From contig BSBK01001114.1 of assembly GCA_027943335.1 (NCBI GenBank), positions 781,001 to 845,000 of the forward strand: a stretch of DNA of 64,000 nt, given 5' to 3'. This DNA comes from Chamaecyparis obtusa. Taxonomy: Eukaryota; Streptophyta; Pinopsida; Cupressales; Cupressaceae. Made by a program: the position numbers and the translations under genes. The notes below the pieces were generated by a model. That model saw only the letters and a program-made list of their open reading frames with translations, had not been told where the DNA came from and searched no databases. This document shows positions 1 to 11,926 of this stretch, one piece after another (position 1 is the first letter of the stretch; every line of letters starts with the position of its first letter).

Positions 1-1312
1 GTGTCAATATGTTATAATCCAACATGAAGTGGTGTTCAAATGAAGTTGAACCAAGTGCTGGCCGTGATGGCTATGATCATTATGAAGATAAATATGAATA
101 TTAAATCTAAAATATGGCTTGTAATTTGAATTTTCATTGTGAATGAAGAAACTATAGATTCAAGTTGACTCATTCTATGTTGTAGTATATTTGTTCGCTA
201 GATCTACCATATTATATATGTGTAGCTTGTAAGGGACATCTTCTACTCTTCCATGTATCATAGCTCGGTGAGAGTTCTTAGGAGAAAGACAAGATGTTAG
301 TGGGAGATGGAGAAAACAATATCAGAACACCACTTGAAGCCTTACAATGTTGAGAGTGGGATAAAAGCTACACTTAAGACCCTATATAAGGAACAAACTT
401 ATTGAGCTTCACTTTGTTTCGAGAATAGTTTTATATTCTGTACTAAATAGCGCCAACCACATGAAGGTGGAAGCTCATTTGGCCCCACCCCCCCCCCCCT
501 CCCCCCTAACATCACTCTAAATTCCTTGTTAACATCTAACATTCATTCATTATTTCATCCATTAATAAAATGTAACATTCATTAATTATCACACAATAAC
601 ATTCATTCAAACATTAATAAAATGTGACATTCATTAATTATCACATGATAACATTCATTAACACATTATAAAATGTATGAACATTCACTACCACATAATT
701 AAATTCATTGGCATATAAAAATCAGTCATTATCAATTATGGTGCATAGATGACAATCATTTCTTTTTTTTCTTTTGATTTCTAGTTTTTAAGATATAATT
801 GTAAGATGAGTATCGATATCATCATCATGATCATCTACCCTCTCATTAGATCTCAATGCACACCTAGTTCTCTGTTGATGCAAAGGGGGCTCATCTACAA
901 TAACATATAAAAGGATTAAATTAAAAACATTTTAAAGATTTTAAAGTATTTCGGTACTTTACATGCCATAATCGTATAGCTCTTTACTTGATCTAGTCAC
1001 ATCATCAACATCGAGGTCAATTTTTCAATCCATGAGACTATGTGGGATGCTCATGAAAGGAGTTTGGGTACCTACATATGTAATTCAATTATCTAATGTT
1101 AGCTAAAAAACTCATGATACATATACTCAAAACCACATAGTAAGTACATTAAAAACCATAAGCATCCCATAGTAAGTACATCATGAATTAATTAGATTAA
1201 GCATTGATTGCATAAATGCACATTTCTATCAAGAAATCAATATTAAATAGATTAAGCAGTGATCACGTAATTGTACATTTCATTCATGTCATTCATCTTC
1301 TTCTTCATCCAA
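1..1312. other. Non-coding flank with poly-C tract and short tandem repeats
   Basis: I see no gene here. A C-rich homopolymer lies at about 484-508. From about 535 to 690 an AT-rich repeat built on ACATTCATTAATTATCACA and AATAAAATGT recurs two to three times, spaced about 60 bp. This could be the subterminal repeat region of the CACTA element whose coding relic begins just downstream, since such elements carry short subterminal repeats. I could not find a convincing CACTA terminus, so the element boundary is open. Confidence 0.5.
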
Positions 1313-4300
1313 CTAATCGCCATGATCATCATTGACATCGACATCATCACCACCACCGTCATTATCTTCATCTTCATCATCGTCATCATCATCGGCATCA
1401 ACATCGGCATCAACATCATCATCATCATCATCATCATCATCAGCAACATCATCATGATCATCATCATCATCAATAGCATCATTAGTAGCACCATCAGTAG
1501 CATCATCATCATCTTCTTCTTCTTCTTCTTCAAGAAAAGTTGCATCAGGAAAATCATCGACTAACTGTTGTTCGTGATCATCATCTACATCATCTTCTAG
1601 TTGTTCACAATCTTCTTCCATCACATTATACCTCATTAGCCTTTCTCTTGGATCATGTCTAACAACAAATGACCAACCCAATTTATGTGGAACCTCTGAG
1701 TAAAATACTTGCTCACATTGGCTTGGAAGAACATAGGGTTCATCCCCAACTGGCTCAAACCACCTTGTATTAATCATTGGAAATCCATTGTCATGTTTAA
1801 TAATAGTTCTATCAGGATCATTTTGATTAAGTCGTAGCCTATACCATCTGATGATGAAGAGAACTAATCTGAAGGAATTAATGTCACACTCAAGTATATC
1901 ATCCATAATGCCATAGTATCAATTTTTGGACTCTTGAGGATGTAAGTCATTTCTAGATGAAATGTTAGTCACCTAAAAGACTGCACTTATCCCAGAATCA
2001 CAAGTTTTCTTTGTGTCATCCAACTTTTTGATGTGAAATTTATGACCATTGCAAAACATAGCCTTGTGGTGTTTGACTTGCAAAAATATGTAAAACATGT
2101 ATAAATTAATGCATCGAGAGTTCATAAACATACGAGTGATTAACAAATTTATATGTACCTATAAATCTTTTAAACCATGTACTAAATCTATTTCTCTTTG
2201 GGTAACATTTGGATCTCCGTTACAATGAGCTTCATTAACCAATGAAGACACAGTTTCCCATGTTAATGTGTGACCTAAATGATGAAATCATTCAATCCAT
2301 TTCATCATCCAATCTTGATTGTTTGCAATATAAAAATGTATTGCATCCCACTCTCGAGCAGCTATACAAAAAATAAATAGATGACTTACAACTGATTAAT
2401 TTTGAAGATTAAGAATTAATTAATAGCTACAATAACATCTTATAATTTATTACCTCTCACTTTCCTCATTCTGCCTTCCCCCACCAAGTACTCCCCTTCA
2501 AATTTTCTAATGGTGTCGAGATCCCAAATGCGATCTATATGGATCTTTTCTGCAAGCTTAGGAAGATATTCAGTAACATACACCATAGTTTGGTATACCA
2601 TATATCCCTCCATGATAGAACCCTCAAGATGTGCTCTTTGTCGAATCAAAGCCTTCAAAAATTTCAAGTGCCTCTCAACCATCCACATTGATCGAGTGTG
2701 TACGGGTCCACACATTTCAATCTCCTCAACTTGGTGTATGAGGTAGTGTTCTTGTGCATTGAAAAAGGTTGAAGGTAGACACTTTTTCATTTCACACATT
2801 AGAAGAGGAATTCTTCTCTTCCAGTATTTTATATCTACTCTATGGATTTCTTTAGATGACAACCACCTACAAGACATTCAAGACACAAAAATATATAAAC
2901 ATGAGACTTTACAATTTATATACAACAAATTGAACAGATCTCATTGCTTACCTCATGTATTTTCTAAGATCATATATCACTTATTTGATGTTATTGTTGA
3001 AGTTCTCTGGGAGAGATAGGGGTAGCACATACTGCAACAATTATAAAAATAATCATGTCATTCTTTTCTCATATAATACAATGAGAAGTACATTCAATTT
3101 ACAAATATATTGTAAATATAAAAGAACATGACCTACCTTGATGAAGGTATGCCAATCATGCATTTTCAACCCTAGCCCAAATTCACCTTTCTTTGATATG
3201 GTACTGCTTATGTTTGTAGCAAATGCACATCAAGAAGCTGCTCGTAGTAGGGCAACCTACTAAATTGTCTGGGATAACTCTTTAGTCCCTTTGGAAGGTG
3301 CTTAGTAGTGTTGCCTTGATGACATTCATGATCATCAATCACATAATTAGCAAACAAAACACAATAAAAATATACAAATTCCAAACATAAACTATTAGGT
3401 AGAATGGTAGTACCTTGATGATTAATTCTATTATATTCCAACTTCCATAAGTGAGGTGTCATTCTCCGTGGCTTAGATGTAGTCTCTTCTTTCCCATTGA
3501 AAATATATTTTTTGGTAATTTGATAGTTATGATTTTTGTGGAGAAAGTACCTATACTCATCAAACACCCACTTTCCTAAACTTTTTGAATAATGAGATTT
3601 CATCTTTGGACCACAAACTGGACATGCAAATTTTTCCTTTGTTTAAAGACCTACAAGGTAATGATACAATTGGATTAAATATGTTAATTTTTATTTTTAG
3701 AATTATCATGTGCAACTTGAATTCACCATAACATACTAGAAAAATGTGTTAGCCCTGGGGCATCATGTATTGTCCATACAAGCATTGCATGGAATTGAAA
3801 TTGTTTGTCTCCTATTGGTCTAGAGATGTCATACATAGTGACACCTTTCCATAACTCCACCAACTTGTCAATAAGAGGTTCAATATAAACATTCATATCT
3901 TTAACTTGGTATTTACTTGGTTGAATGAACAACATTACATAATTATTGTGACCATTTTACTACAAGATTTGTAATTACATGTAGATAACTATTAAATGAT
4001 CAAATACCTAGAACAATCATTGCCAACATAATGTGCTCCCTCTTTATTGACATCCATGGAGGAATCTTATTGTTGATGACAAAAATAGGCCAAACAGTGC
4101 AAACAGATCTTAGTTCTCCAAATGGATTGACATCGTCTACTGCCACTGAAAGCTTGAGATTTCAAAGTTCTTCAATAAAGTGTGGCCACTTTTCCTCTAT
4201 GTCCTTAAATATAGAACCATCCACAGGCATTCGAATAATGTCATCTTGACTCCTATTGCGTGCATGGTAATCCATAAATTGTGCCAAGCTATTACACCTA

Positions 4301-5325
4301 AATAATCTTTGCAAACAGGGTATAATGGGGATGTAACAAAGAACCTTGTGAGGCACCTTTTTTGTTATTTGATCTATTTGATATCTACACATATGACATT
4401 CAAGGCTTTATATTTCAAATTCATGTTCTTTATGATAAATAATATGATCATTGGGACAAGCATCTATTGCTTGATACTCTATTCCAATATCTTTCATAGT
4501 GGCACATAATTCTTGGTATGAGCAAGGGACAATATTCGATGGTGGTAACAAGAACTCACCTATCAATCTGTAGAAAAAAATATATGTTGTTAATATTAAC
4601 AATATTTATGGTACATGTTTCACCATTTAGTTACTATAATGACATATATGACATACTATAGAATACATGACATTGCTGTGTTGGATAAACCATTCATAAC
4701 CTTCAAGTTCAACAACAACAATACAACAGAGAGAAGAGTTGTTTGGGAACCTTTGTAAAGGGGCGTGGCTACCTTCTCAAGTAGAGGTATATCATGGATG
4801 ACATCAACATCATCCTGATCATCATCATCAGTTGCACCAATACCAAATGTGTCATGGATCAATGTATTAGTACCATCATCTGGCGCATCATTGTCCTCTT
4901 CCATGGGATCATAATCTTCAGCTTCAATATTTGCACCTCCATGATCCTCCACTTCCAAAGCCATATTCTCAATATTCACACCTCCATGGTCCATATCACG
5001 TACTGCCTTAGGGAGGTCGACCTATATTAAAATGAATACAAATAAACCATGATAATGATCTCATCATCAGGTGTATTTCATATATATATTAATTGTTAAA
5101 TAAATATAATGAAAAACTTACCAATTCATGATAATCAAAGCCTCCTTCAATGTGACCATTATCCCTACAATGTCTCTTAGCTATTTTGATTAGCAATCTT
5201 CTAATGTTTAAGACCTTACAATTATTGAAGGGACAATAACATTTTCCATCGCATTTTCTTTTCAAGTTCAACCACAATCTATTGATTGCATCCCCATTAC
5301 CTTCTTCACTTGGATTGTTTGACAT
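1313..5325 (-). pseudogene. CACTA (En/Spm) transposase relic, TNP2-like
   Basis: Read from right to left, the pieces follow the order of plant CACTA TNP2-type proteins. 5122-5325 encodes a transposase-associated zinc-finger-like N-terminus (CYCPFNNCK) and ends in a good GTAAGT donor. 4656-5021 is an acidic linker followed by a segment with LLNLKV. 4162-4602 is transposase core with DACPNDHIIYHKE. 3723-3935 contains YIEPLIDKLVELW. 3208-3603 contains KKYIFNGKEET after a CPVC pair. 2440-2877 is a DUF4218-like block (HLEGSIMEGYM). 1313-1906 is DUF4216-like and ends in a long Asp/Glu-rich tail. Stops and frame changes between blocks show decay, although some joins may be real introns. Family order and motifs are recognised from known CACTA proteins; activity is not expected. 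Confidence 0.8.
1330..1545 (-). repeat. ATC/GAT trinucleotide tract coding poly-Asp
   Basis: The plus strand is an imperfect (ATC)n run with CTT units at its right edge. On the minus strand it stays in frame with the C-terminus of the CACTA relic and encodes long Asp runs followed by Glu. It probably arose by slippage of a naturally acidic tail, and its length is likely to vary between individuals. Confidence 0.75.
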
Positions 5326-5750
5326 GATGCTTCTTCACTTAGATTATCTATAACTTAATTATATATAGAAATTGAAAACTTAGTTATGAAATGATGTTGT
5401 AGTATAGTATACCAAATTGAAACACTTCTATTATTCTAGTCTTCCACCTCAAAATCTTTCCTATTGTGGAAAGAAAGAAATATATTTAAATAATATAGTA
5501 GTTTGTAAATCAAAATAAAATGGAGGCAAGTTGTTGATTGAGAGTGCAAGGAACAACACCCGTCAGTACTTTTATCAAATTGTAAATATCAATTTTGAAC
5601 CATTCTATGAATATAGAACATAGATGTAATCTTAGAAAATAACATGTAGACATGACAGATTACTTATTTTGTTATTCTACATTACTTACTATTTGAGTGC
5701 ACATTCCACCTGTAACTTGATCAAGTCTTGTTTGATGCTTCAATTTTGTG

Positions 5751-5755
5751 TTAAC
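5751..5755. repeat. 5' target-site duplication TTAAC
   Basis: TTAAC directly precedes the 5' LTR at 5756 and recurs directly after the 3' LTR at 15470-15474, as expected for a 5-bp integrase duplication. Confidence 0.85.
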
Positions 5756-8700
5756 TATTGTCATATTTTTACTCACCCTTGGAGACCTAATTACTAGATG
5801 AGCTAATGCACCCTAGTTTTCATTATCAAGTGATCTTACTTAATATTTGGGTTCATTTCATTTGAAAAGTACATGAAGGGAAAAGAGATAAATTTCTGCA
5901 TCTAAGATTACATGTACATATATCAATGTTAAGCATGTTGCAAAAGGGAAAGAACTGAAAAGAACATCTATTCGAGCTCACACATGCCACGAGCATAGCC
6001 ATTTCCATAAAGGCATAAATAAATGTAGATATACATATGAAATTAAGCATAGATGCAGGGGTACTGGACATTGCTTGGTAAGGAGTCTATCTCCACTATG
6101 CTCTTGGTGTGCTCCTGCGATCCTAAACCTACAAAGAGAGAGAAAAGAAAGGGGTTAGATCCTTTGGATCTAAGCAATGCCTGGTATCACAAAATCTATC
6201 TATAAGTGTGCATACGTGCACTTAGCTATACACCTCTAACACGGGCTGTGCTCATGGTAGGTGCATGAAGAGGCTCTGGAAATAAAAGAAGTACCATTAT
6301 TTTCAATAATATGTTTTTTCCATGTGTAGAGATAGAAGAAGCTGATTCATGAAAAATAGTAGAATACTGGGATCTAGATGAATGATGATGCTTTGTGATG
6401 TGGGCTCTATCGGGAGGATCTCAAATTTCCTAGAGAGAGACCACATCATAGGCCAAGAACACCCATGCTCAACAGTCAACATTCAGTGAGTGAAGCAATA
6501 TCAGTGGGCATTCAATAAATGAATAACAGGGATCATCCATATTGTGGCATGAACATGATGAATATGAGGATTCAACATCAATGAGGATCAATCAAGTAAT
6601 AGGGGCATGATGTCAGTTCAGCTACGATAAATCAACACCCACCACAATACGAATATCAATAACAAACAAAGGCACAGACAAACGCATGATAACAACATAC
6701 ATGAAGGGTTATATCACACAATGAAATAGAGAATGAAATGAATAGAATGATGATACCCCATCCTTTCAACTACAGGTTATTAAAAGATGTTTTCAACAAA
6801 GATGATGCCCTGGACTATTTCTTAGGACCCCGAGTATAAGGAACAATGAGCCCAAATTCATTCAAGTAAAAATGGAACCAGGATTTCAAACATTCAAGAA
6901 AGCATCATAAATAAGAGAATGAGCATGTAACATTGCCATGAGAAAAGGTTTGAGCTGCACAAGTAGCGAGCATTTGTAATGCAGGAGCCCATGGGCCTTC
7001 TAGCCGAGACAGTGGCAAAGTCCCTAAATAATAATGCATCTTCAAATGTGTGATGCCCTAGATTCTTATCGGGCTATACAGTAACTAAGTGGATCCATGA
7101 ATGAGTAGGGGGTATCATACAAACATAGTCACTAAACCCCAAGGCATCATACATCAGTATTCACCTTCCGCTCAGGCAGGCCAAGATAGAGAATTGATAC
7201 AAATTTGATGCTTGCAGGAATCAAATACTAAACAAAGAGTTTTATTGTTGATGCCAGGGCTGCGGATCTGTAGGTCATCAACTCATAAGAGAGGCCTCAA
7301 TGCAATGGCAGGTGCAAGGAGGTGACAGTGGTAGTGCCAGCCAAGCCTTAAGTTCAAATCCACGGGCAACATAAAATCTAAAGAAATGAGAAAAAATGCT
7401 AGGAGGGATGCCTGGCAGACCCACAAGCTAGCACGAGCATATGAAGCAAACTATGCAATAAGGTGACGATGTCATCAACAAAAAGATACTCCATATGCAT
7501 TAAAAACACAACAGTGGCCTCAAAAAATAGTATCATTGTGCCCTAACACATTCATGCTACCAGTGTCATGCCTTGTCAAGAAAAGAAAGCAATACATACA
7601 ATGCCCTAGCCTTAGCATTATCGGGCTATATACTAAATAGCAAAACCACAGTGCCCTAGTGTCACAGTTGCCACAAAATAACAGTGAATATAATAGCTTG
7701 ATACAGAAAATACAACATTCAAATTCAATAATGATGCCCTTAACATAATGCAACTCAATATCAGATGAAGGAGATAATAGAGCCAGTGCCATGATCAATT
7801 ACAGAAGCTTTTGAGATATGCAAAGAAGAGAATGAAATCATTGAAGTGCCTACCTCATAATGCCAAATCAAGATAGACATTTTCTATTTCCAAATTCATG
7901 AAGGAAAGTTACCATTCGAACCGCTGAGGGATTTAGAAGGTTGCCAAGTGCCGAGTTATGGAATGTGATTGACAGAGATGTCCACCCATTTTTGAATGAG
8001 GGTTTCAATAATGGCATGTTTTTTTTTCTTCTCTCCCCTTTTAGGGTTGAGAATCATTTAATCCTCTTTGCTAAAATATTTCACGAGGCATAGATTTATT
8101 TTTATTAATATAGTTATCTCTTTTAGAGATAAATATATTAATTTTTTGATGCCATAGGTTTCCAAACATAGTGGTCAATTTTGACTTGAGTGATGAATGT
8201 TATATCAATCATGTATTTTGGCATGGGGGGGCTTTTCTTTTTAGAATATTCATGTGCTACGTGGATATGTAAACATTGTAAACATTTCAAATATGCTTTC
8301 CCCTTTTATTTAGGGTTGAGAGTTATTTGTTAATGTATTTAGATCCACATATTTTGGTATAGGGGGTTAAAGTTTTAATTATGATAAGTCGTTGCTCTTA
8401 TTCATTGTATGATATTTGACAGTTGGTGTTTTTAAAACCGTTGTTAGATTATTAGTTACAGACATGACTTAGTGGGTTATTTGTCTTCCTTTGACTACCT
8501 TTTTTTAGGGACCCCACTTTTTCTATCCCCCTAGATTCTCAAGAATTGGGCATTCAAATTTTAGAGTGGCATGATCATGGTCCTAGTGGTAGAATTTTCT
8601 AATTTTGGTGAAGTAGTGGACTTCAATGCAGATTCTACATATTTCCTATATATGCCTCTCACCTTTGGTGATTGAAGGCTAGTTCTTCTTTCCCTCTTTC

Positions 8701-9295
8701 TTGGAGGTGACTATTTGTAGCTCAGGAGAAGCAAGCTGTTCTTTGGCTCCCTTCAATTCAATTCATAGCATTGTCCTTCTTTTTCCTTCATCTTTGCAAG
8801 TTATTTTGGTGACTTTTATGTCATGTATTGTGATGAAAATTGGTCCTTTACTTGACGTGTTATTCATTTTGATGTTCACAAGTACTATCATTTCTTAAGG
8901 TCTCAATCTGTGTGCATTTGAATGTGTTTGAGTTTGTGGAATTCATTTTCCCTTCTCATCCACAACCAGCACCTAATTATTTGTAAGGGGAAAATTAGAT
9001 TAGGGAGAAGTTGTGATGCTTAGGTTATGTTTTGAATCATATTGTGAGTTTGTTTCAGTTTGTGGATCTATCAATCTTTCGGTGAATCACCTTAGTTTAA
9101 TTTTAGTTTTATGCACTCTCTCTCCCTTTTCCTTCCAAGCTTAGTTGAGTTTCAGGTGATTCAAGGGGAAGCCGGCCCCTAATCCAAAGGTCTACTCTCT
9201 GATAGGTTACCCACAGCCTGAGAGTAGTCCCATGTTTCATTGGATTGCTGGGTTCTACACTTAGCCATACTTAGGTGCAATCCCTAGTGACAACA
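5756..9295 (+). repeat. 5' LTR of the giant-LTR element (3.54 kb)
   Basis: The LTR is homologous to 11927-15469 over its full length, with scattered substitutions and very small indels. It contains no plausible gene; the small open frames inside are shared by both copies and look incidental. The word TGCCCTA occurs repeatedly between about 6800 and 7740. The LTR ends in ...CCCTAGTGACAACA. Confidence 0.9.
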
Positions 9296-9300
9296 ATTTT

Positions 9301-9318
9301 TGGCACACCCTGTGGGAT
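9301..9318 (+). promoter_or_regulatory. Putative tRNA primer-binding site
   Basis: TGGCACACCCTGTGGGAT starts five bases inside the 5' LTR boundary. It begins with TGG, as sites complementary to a tRNA 3' CCA end do. I cannot assign the tRNA without a comparison. Confidence 0.5.
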
Positions 9319-9500
9319 GACTTTGTTTCCTATCATTCACTGGGATTTTGGTGTGATCCTTAGTGAAATCAAACTTTAAGAGGTAGTTTGTTTTAAGCAC
9401 CATGGCGACTCTGAGAAAAATCTACTGGTTTAAGCAGTTCAAGTATTGATAAGTTTCAGAAAATATCTTTTACTAGCTCATTTGATGAGCAAGCATGTCA

Positions 9501-11444
9501 ATGCCTAATGCATATTATCCCTATCACCCCCCATATCATGAGAAATCTACCCATGTTCCAACATTCATTCCATATTAGGCTGGCCAAGCAGTAATATATA
9601 GCCAAAATAGCCCACAAACAACAAATTTCCAGCATGCACCACCATGCCCTCCCACCCATCATCAAGCACCTTGGCAACATTCCTATCAACCGCTCTATGA
9701 AGATCACCATTGCAATCCTCAGAATTAGCCCCATACCACTTCAGATTCAAGCTCCATATCCTCTTTGTTAGTAGTTTGTTGGGAGGAAATGAGCTCTTTC
9801 ATGAAAGATTATGCTGAGATGAGGTCTCAAAAGGAGGAGCTCTCAAGATAGTATATGGAGGTGGTGACTTTCTCAAGGCAGCTTGAGAGCTAGATAGCAG
9901 GTGTTGAGTAGACCCTTGAAGAGAAGAACCAATAGGAGAAGATCCATGAGGAAAAGATTGAAGAATATCAAGAATTAATAAATGCCATATATCTTACAGC
10001 TACAAAAACTAAGGAGGATCTCTAAAAAGAGTTAGTAGAAAGGGATGAATTTTATGATCATGAGTAGGAGACACATGCCAAGAAGATTGTAGAAAAAGAC
10101 CAATTGATTAAGGATCTATTGGCATGAATACCAAGTCAAGGAGATCAAGAGGTCATTGCTGCCCCTACACAAGAAGGTTCACTAGATCCACCAGAAGGAG
10201 ATAGTAAAGACTTAATGCAGTCTTGGAGACCCTCATGGACCACGTATCCAGGTTACATGATGCCAACTCTTCTTAAAGAGGAGATCCAAAAAGGGATGCC
10301 CCATGTTGCTGAAGAGAACCTAGAAGCTTTGCAGACCAGATAAGAGACCCCCAAGGTTCAAATCCCAAGTTTCTTGCCTGGTAAGTCCACTAGCACCTCT
10401 ATTGAAATTCCAAGCTTTAGGATTTCTCCTTCAGTTCAGAATCTTAGTCAACAAGACCTTGACCCCCATGCATGTTTAGAGCCTACTCATGATCCTATCT
10501 TAGATTTCCAGCCACTTCATTCTATTTCTATAGATGAGACACCTATGATGTTTGACTTCCTATATGATAGTGAACCTATCTTGCAGTAGATAAAGCCCTA
10601 TAAGACAATTCCTAAAGAGCCCCCTACACCTCATAGTATTTCAGGCCACTAGAAAGAGGATGAATCTTGTCTCTTAGAGGTACTTTTTCATGATGATCAT
10701 GAGGAAAAAGTAGATTTATTACATAATGATGGATTAGAGTAGCCAAATAAGGGTTAGGGAGTAAGTGGAGAAGGTGAGACACTAACTGATTTATTTGAGG
10801 AGATGCCTTCTTATATTGAGAAAGATAAAGTAGTGCAAGATTTACCAGTTGAGCTCTTTGTTTATGATAAGAAAGATGATACAGCTATTGCTAACTTAGA
10901 ACAACAAGATGATTTTGATTCTATAATTGATGTTTTCTACTCCACTCTTGTTGGTGCTCCCTATCTTCCTGATAAAGATAATTTCTTGCATGTTCTTGAA
11001 GAAAAGATTGTGTTTCAGGAGGTTCATGTTGTACCAGCGATAGAATCTGGGCCTATTTGCAATAAAGTGGTGGATGAATCTAAAGAATCATGTTTCTTGG
11101 ACCATGAGGAGGGGCGAGAGATTGTTAAGAAGATGATATAATTGGATAGCTTTGATGAGTTGTTGGTTGTTCCAATTGATGAAGAGGATGATCCTCTAAC
11201 TGTAGAAGAAGAAATTTTGTGGCAGACTATCATGGAGGGGCAAAGTTTTGATCAACATGCTGAAGATGCTTGTAAGATGTATACTGAGCAGCAGGAGAGG
11301 CCTAGTTTTATTCCCTCAAGGGGGTGTCCTATTAGATATCTAGCCCAAATGGGAGCAAGTAAAGCATCCATACACAGTGATTTAGTAGAGGGTGATGTCA
11401 AGAGTCCACTCATTAGTGATCAGAAGCTTATTCAGCATCATTAG
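9501..11444 (+). pseudogene. Decayed gag-position ORF of the giant-LTR element
   Basis: One reading frame starting at ATG 9501 stays coding-like to the stop at 11442-11444, broken by about 15 stops that are mostly TAG. The N-terminal part is rich in Pro, His, Tyr and Gln. A strongly heptad-like Glu/Lys/Gln region follows (about 9780-10130), then an acidic, Ser/Pro-rich C-terminal half with open stretches at 10374-10589, 10803-11141 and 11142-11444. No zinc knuckle, protease or polymerase motif is visible. TAG stops in a Gln-rich frame fit C-to-T decay of CAG codons, but this is inference. I do not recognise the protein family; its position suggests a structural protein of the element. Confidence 0.6.
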
Positions 11445-11926
11445 ACTCCTTGGGAGGACAACATCTATGATCTATTTGAGGTTAGTTGTTTTGTCTACCA
11501 AATTCAAAGGTTGATATGCTAGATAGTTCAGTACATTTTTGTGTTCGATGTTCTCTTTGTTGGCATCAAATATGAAAAATATAATATTTTGAGGAGAATG
11601 AGAAGCTATTTTAACAATCTAGTTAATGGATTTATTTAACTAGTTTGCTGAGACTAGTTAGAGTTGGGTAGGATAAGAGTTTCCAGTTTTCTATGTTTCC
11701 TAAGTGCCTTGGCATAGGTTTTTTTAGTTTAGCTTTCAGTTTGGTTTGAGTTGCAATAAGCCAGAGAAGTTATCTCTAGTAATTATCAGTTTTGTTGGAG
11801 AGAAGGAGGTTGTTTTGGTTGGGAGCTAGGTTCAGTTTTCAAGCTCGTGACTCTATGCCCAATGGATCTATCAGGAAACTAGTTTATGATGCTTAGTAGG
11901 CAAGCACTCCATAGAGGTCACCAAAA

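Noticed and set aside
1252..1564. Met-rich and Ile-rich open frames over the ATC tract
   Set aside because: They are other frames of the poly-Asp microsatellite; only the minus frame ending the CACTA relic has homologous sequence upstream.
7520..7798. Minus-strand frames in the giant LTRs (also 13454-13970 and 12024-12344)
   Set aside because: They occur inside LTRs, have no recognisable domain and are not cleanly preserved between the two LTR copies.
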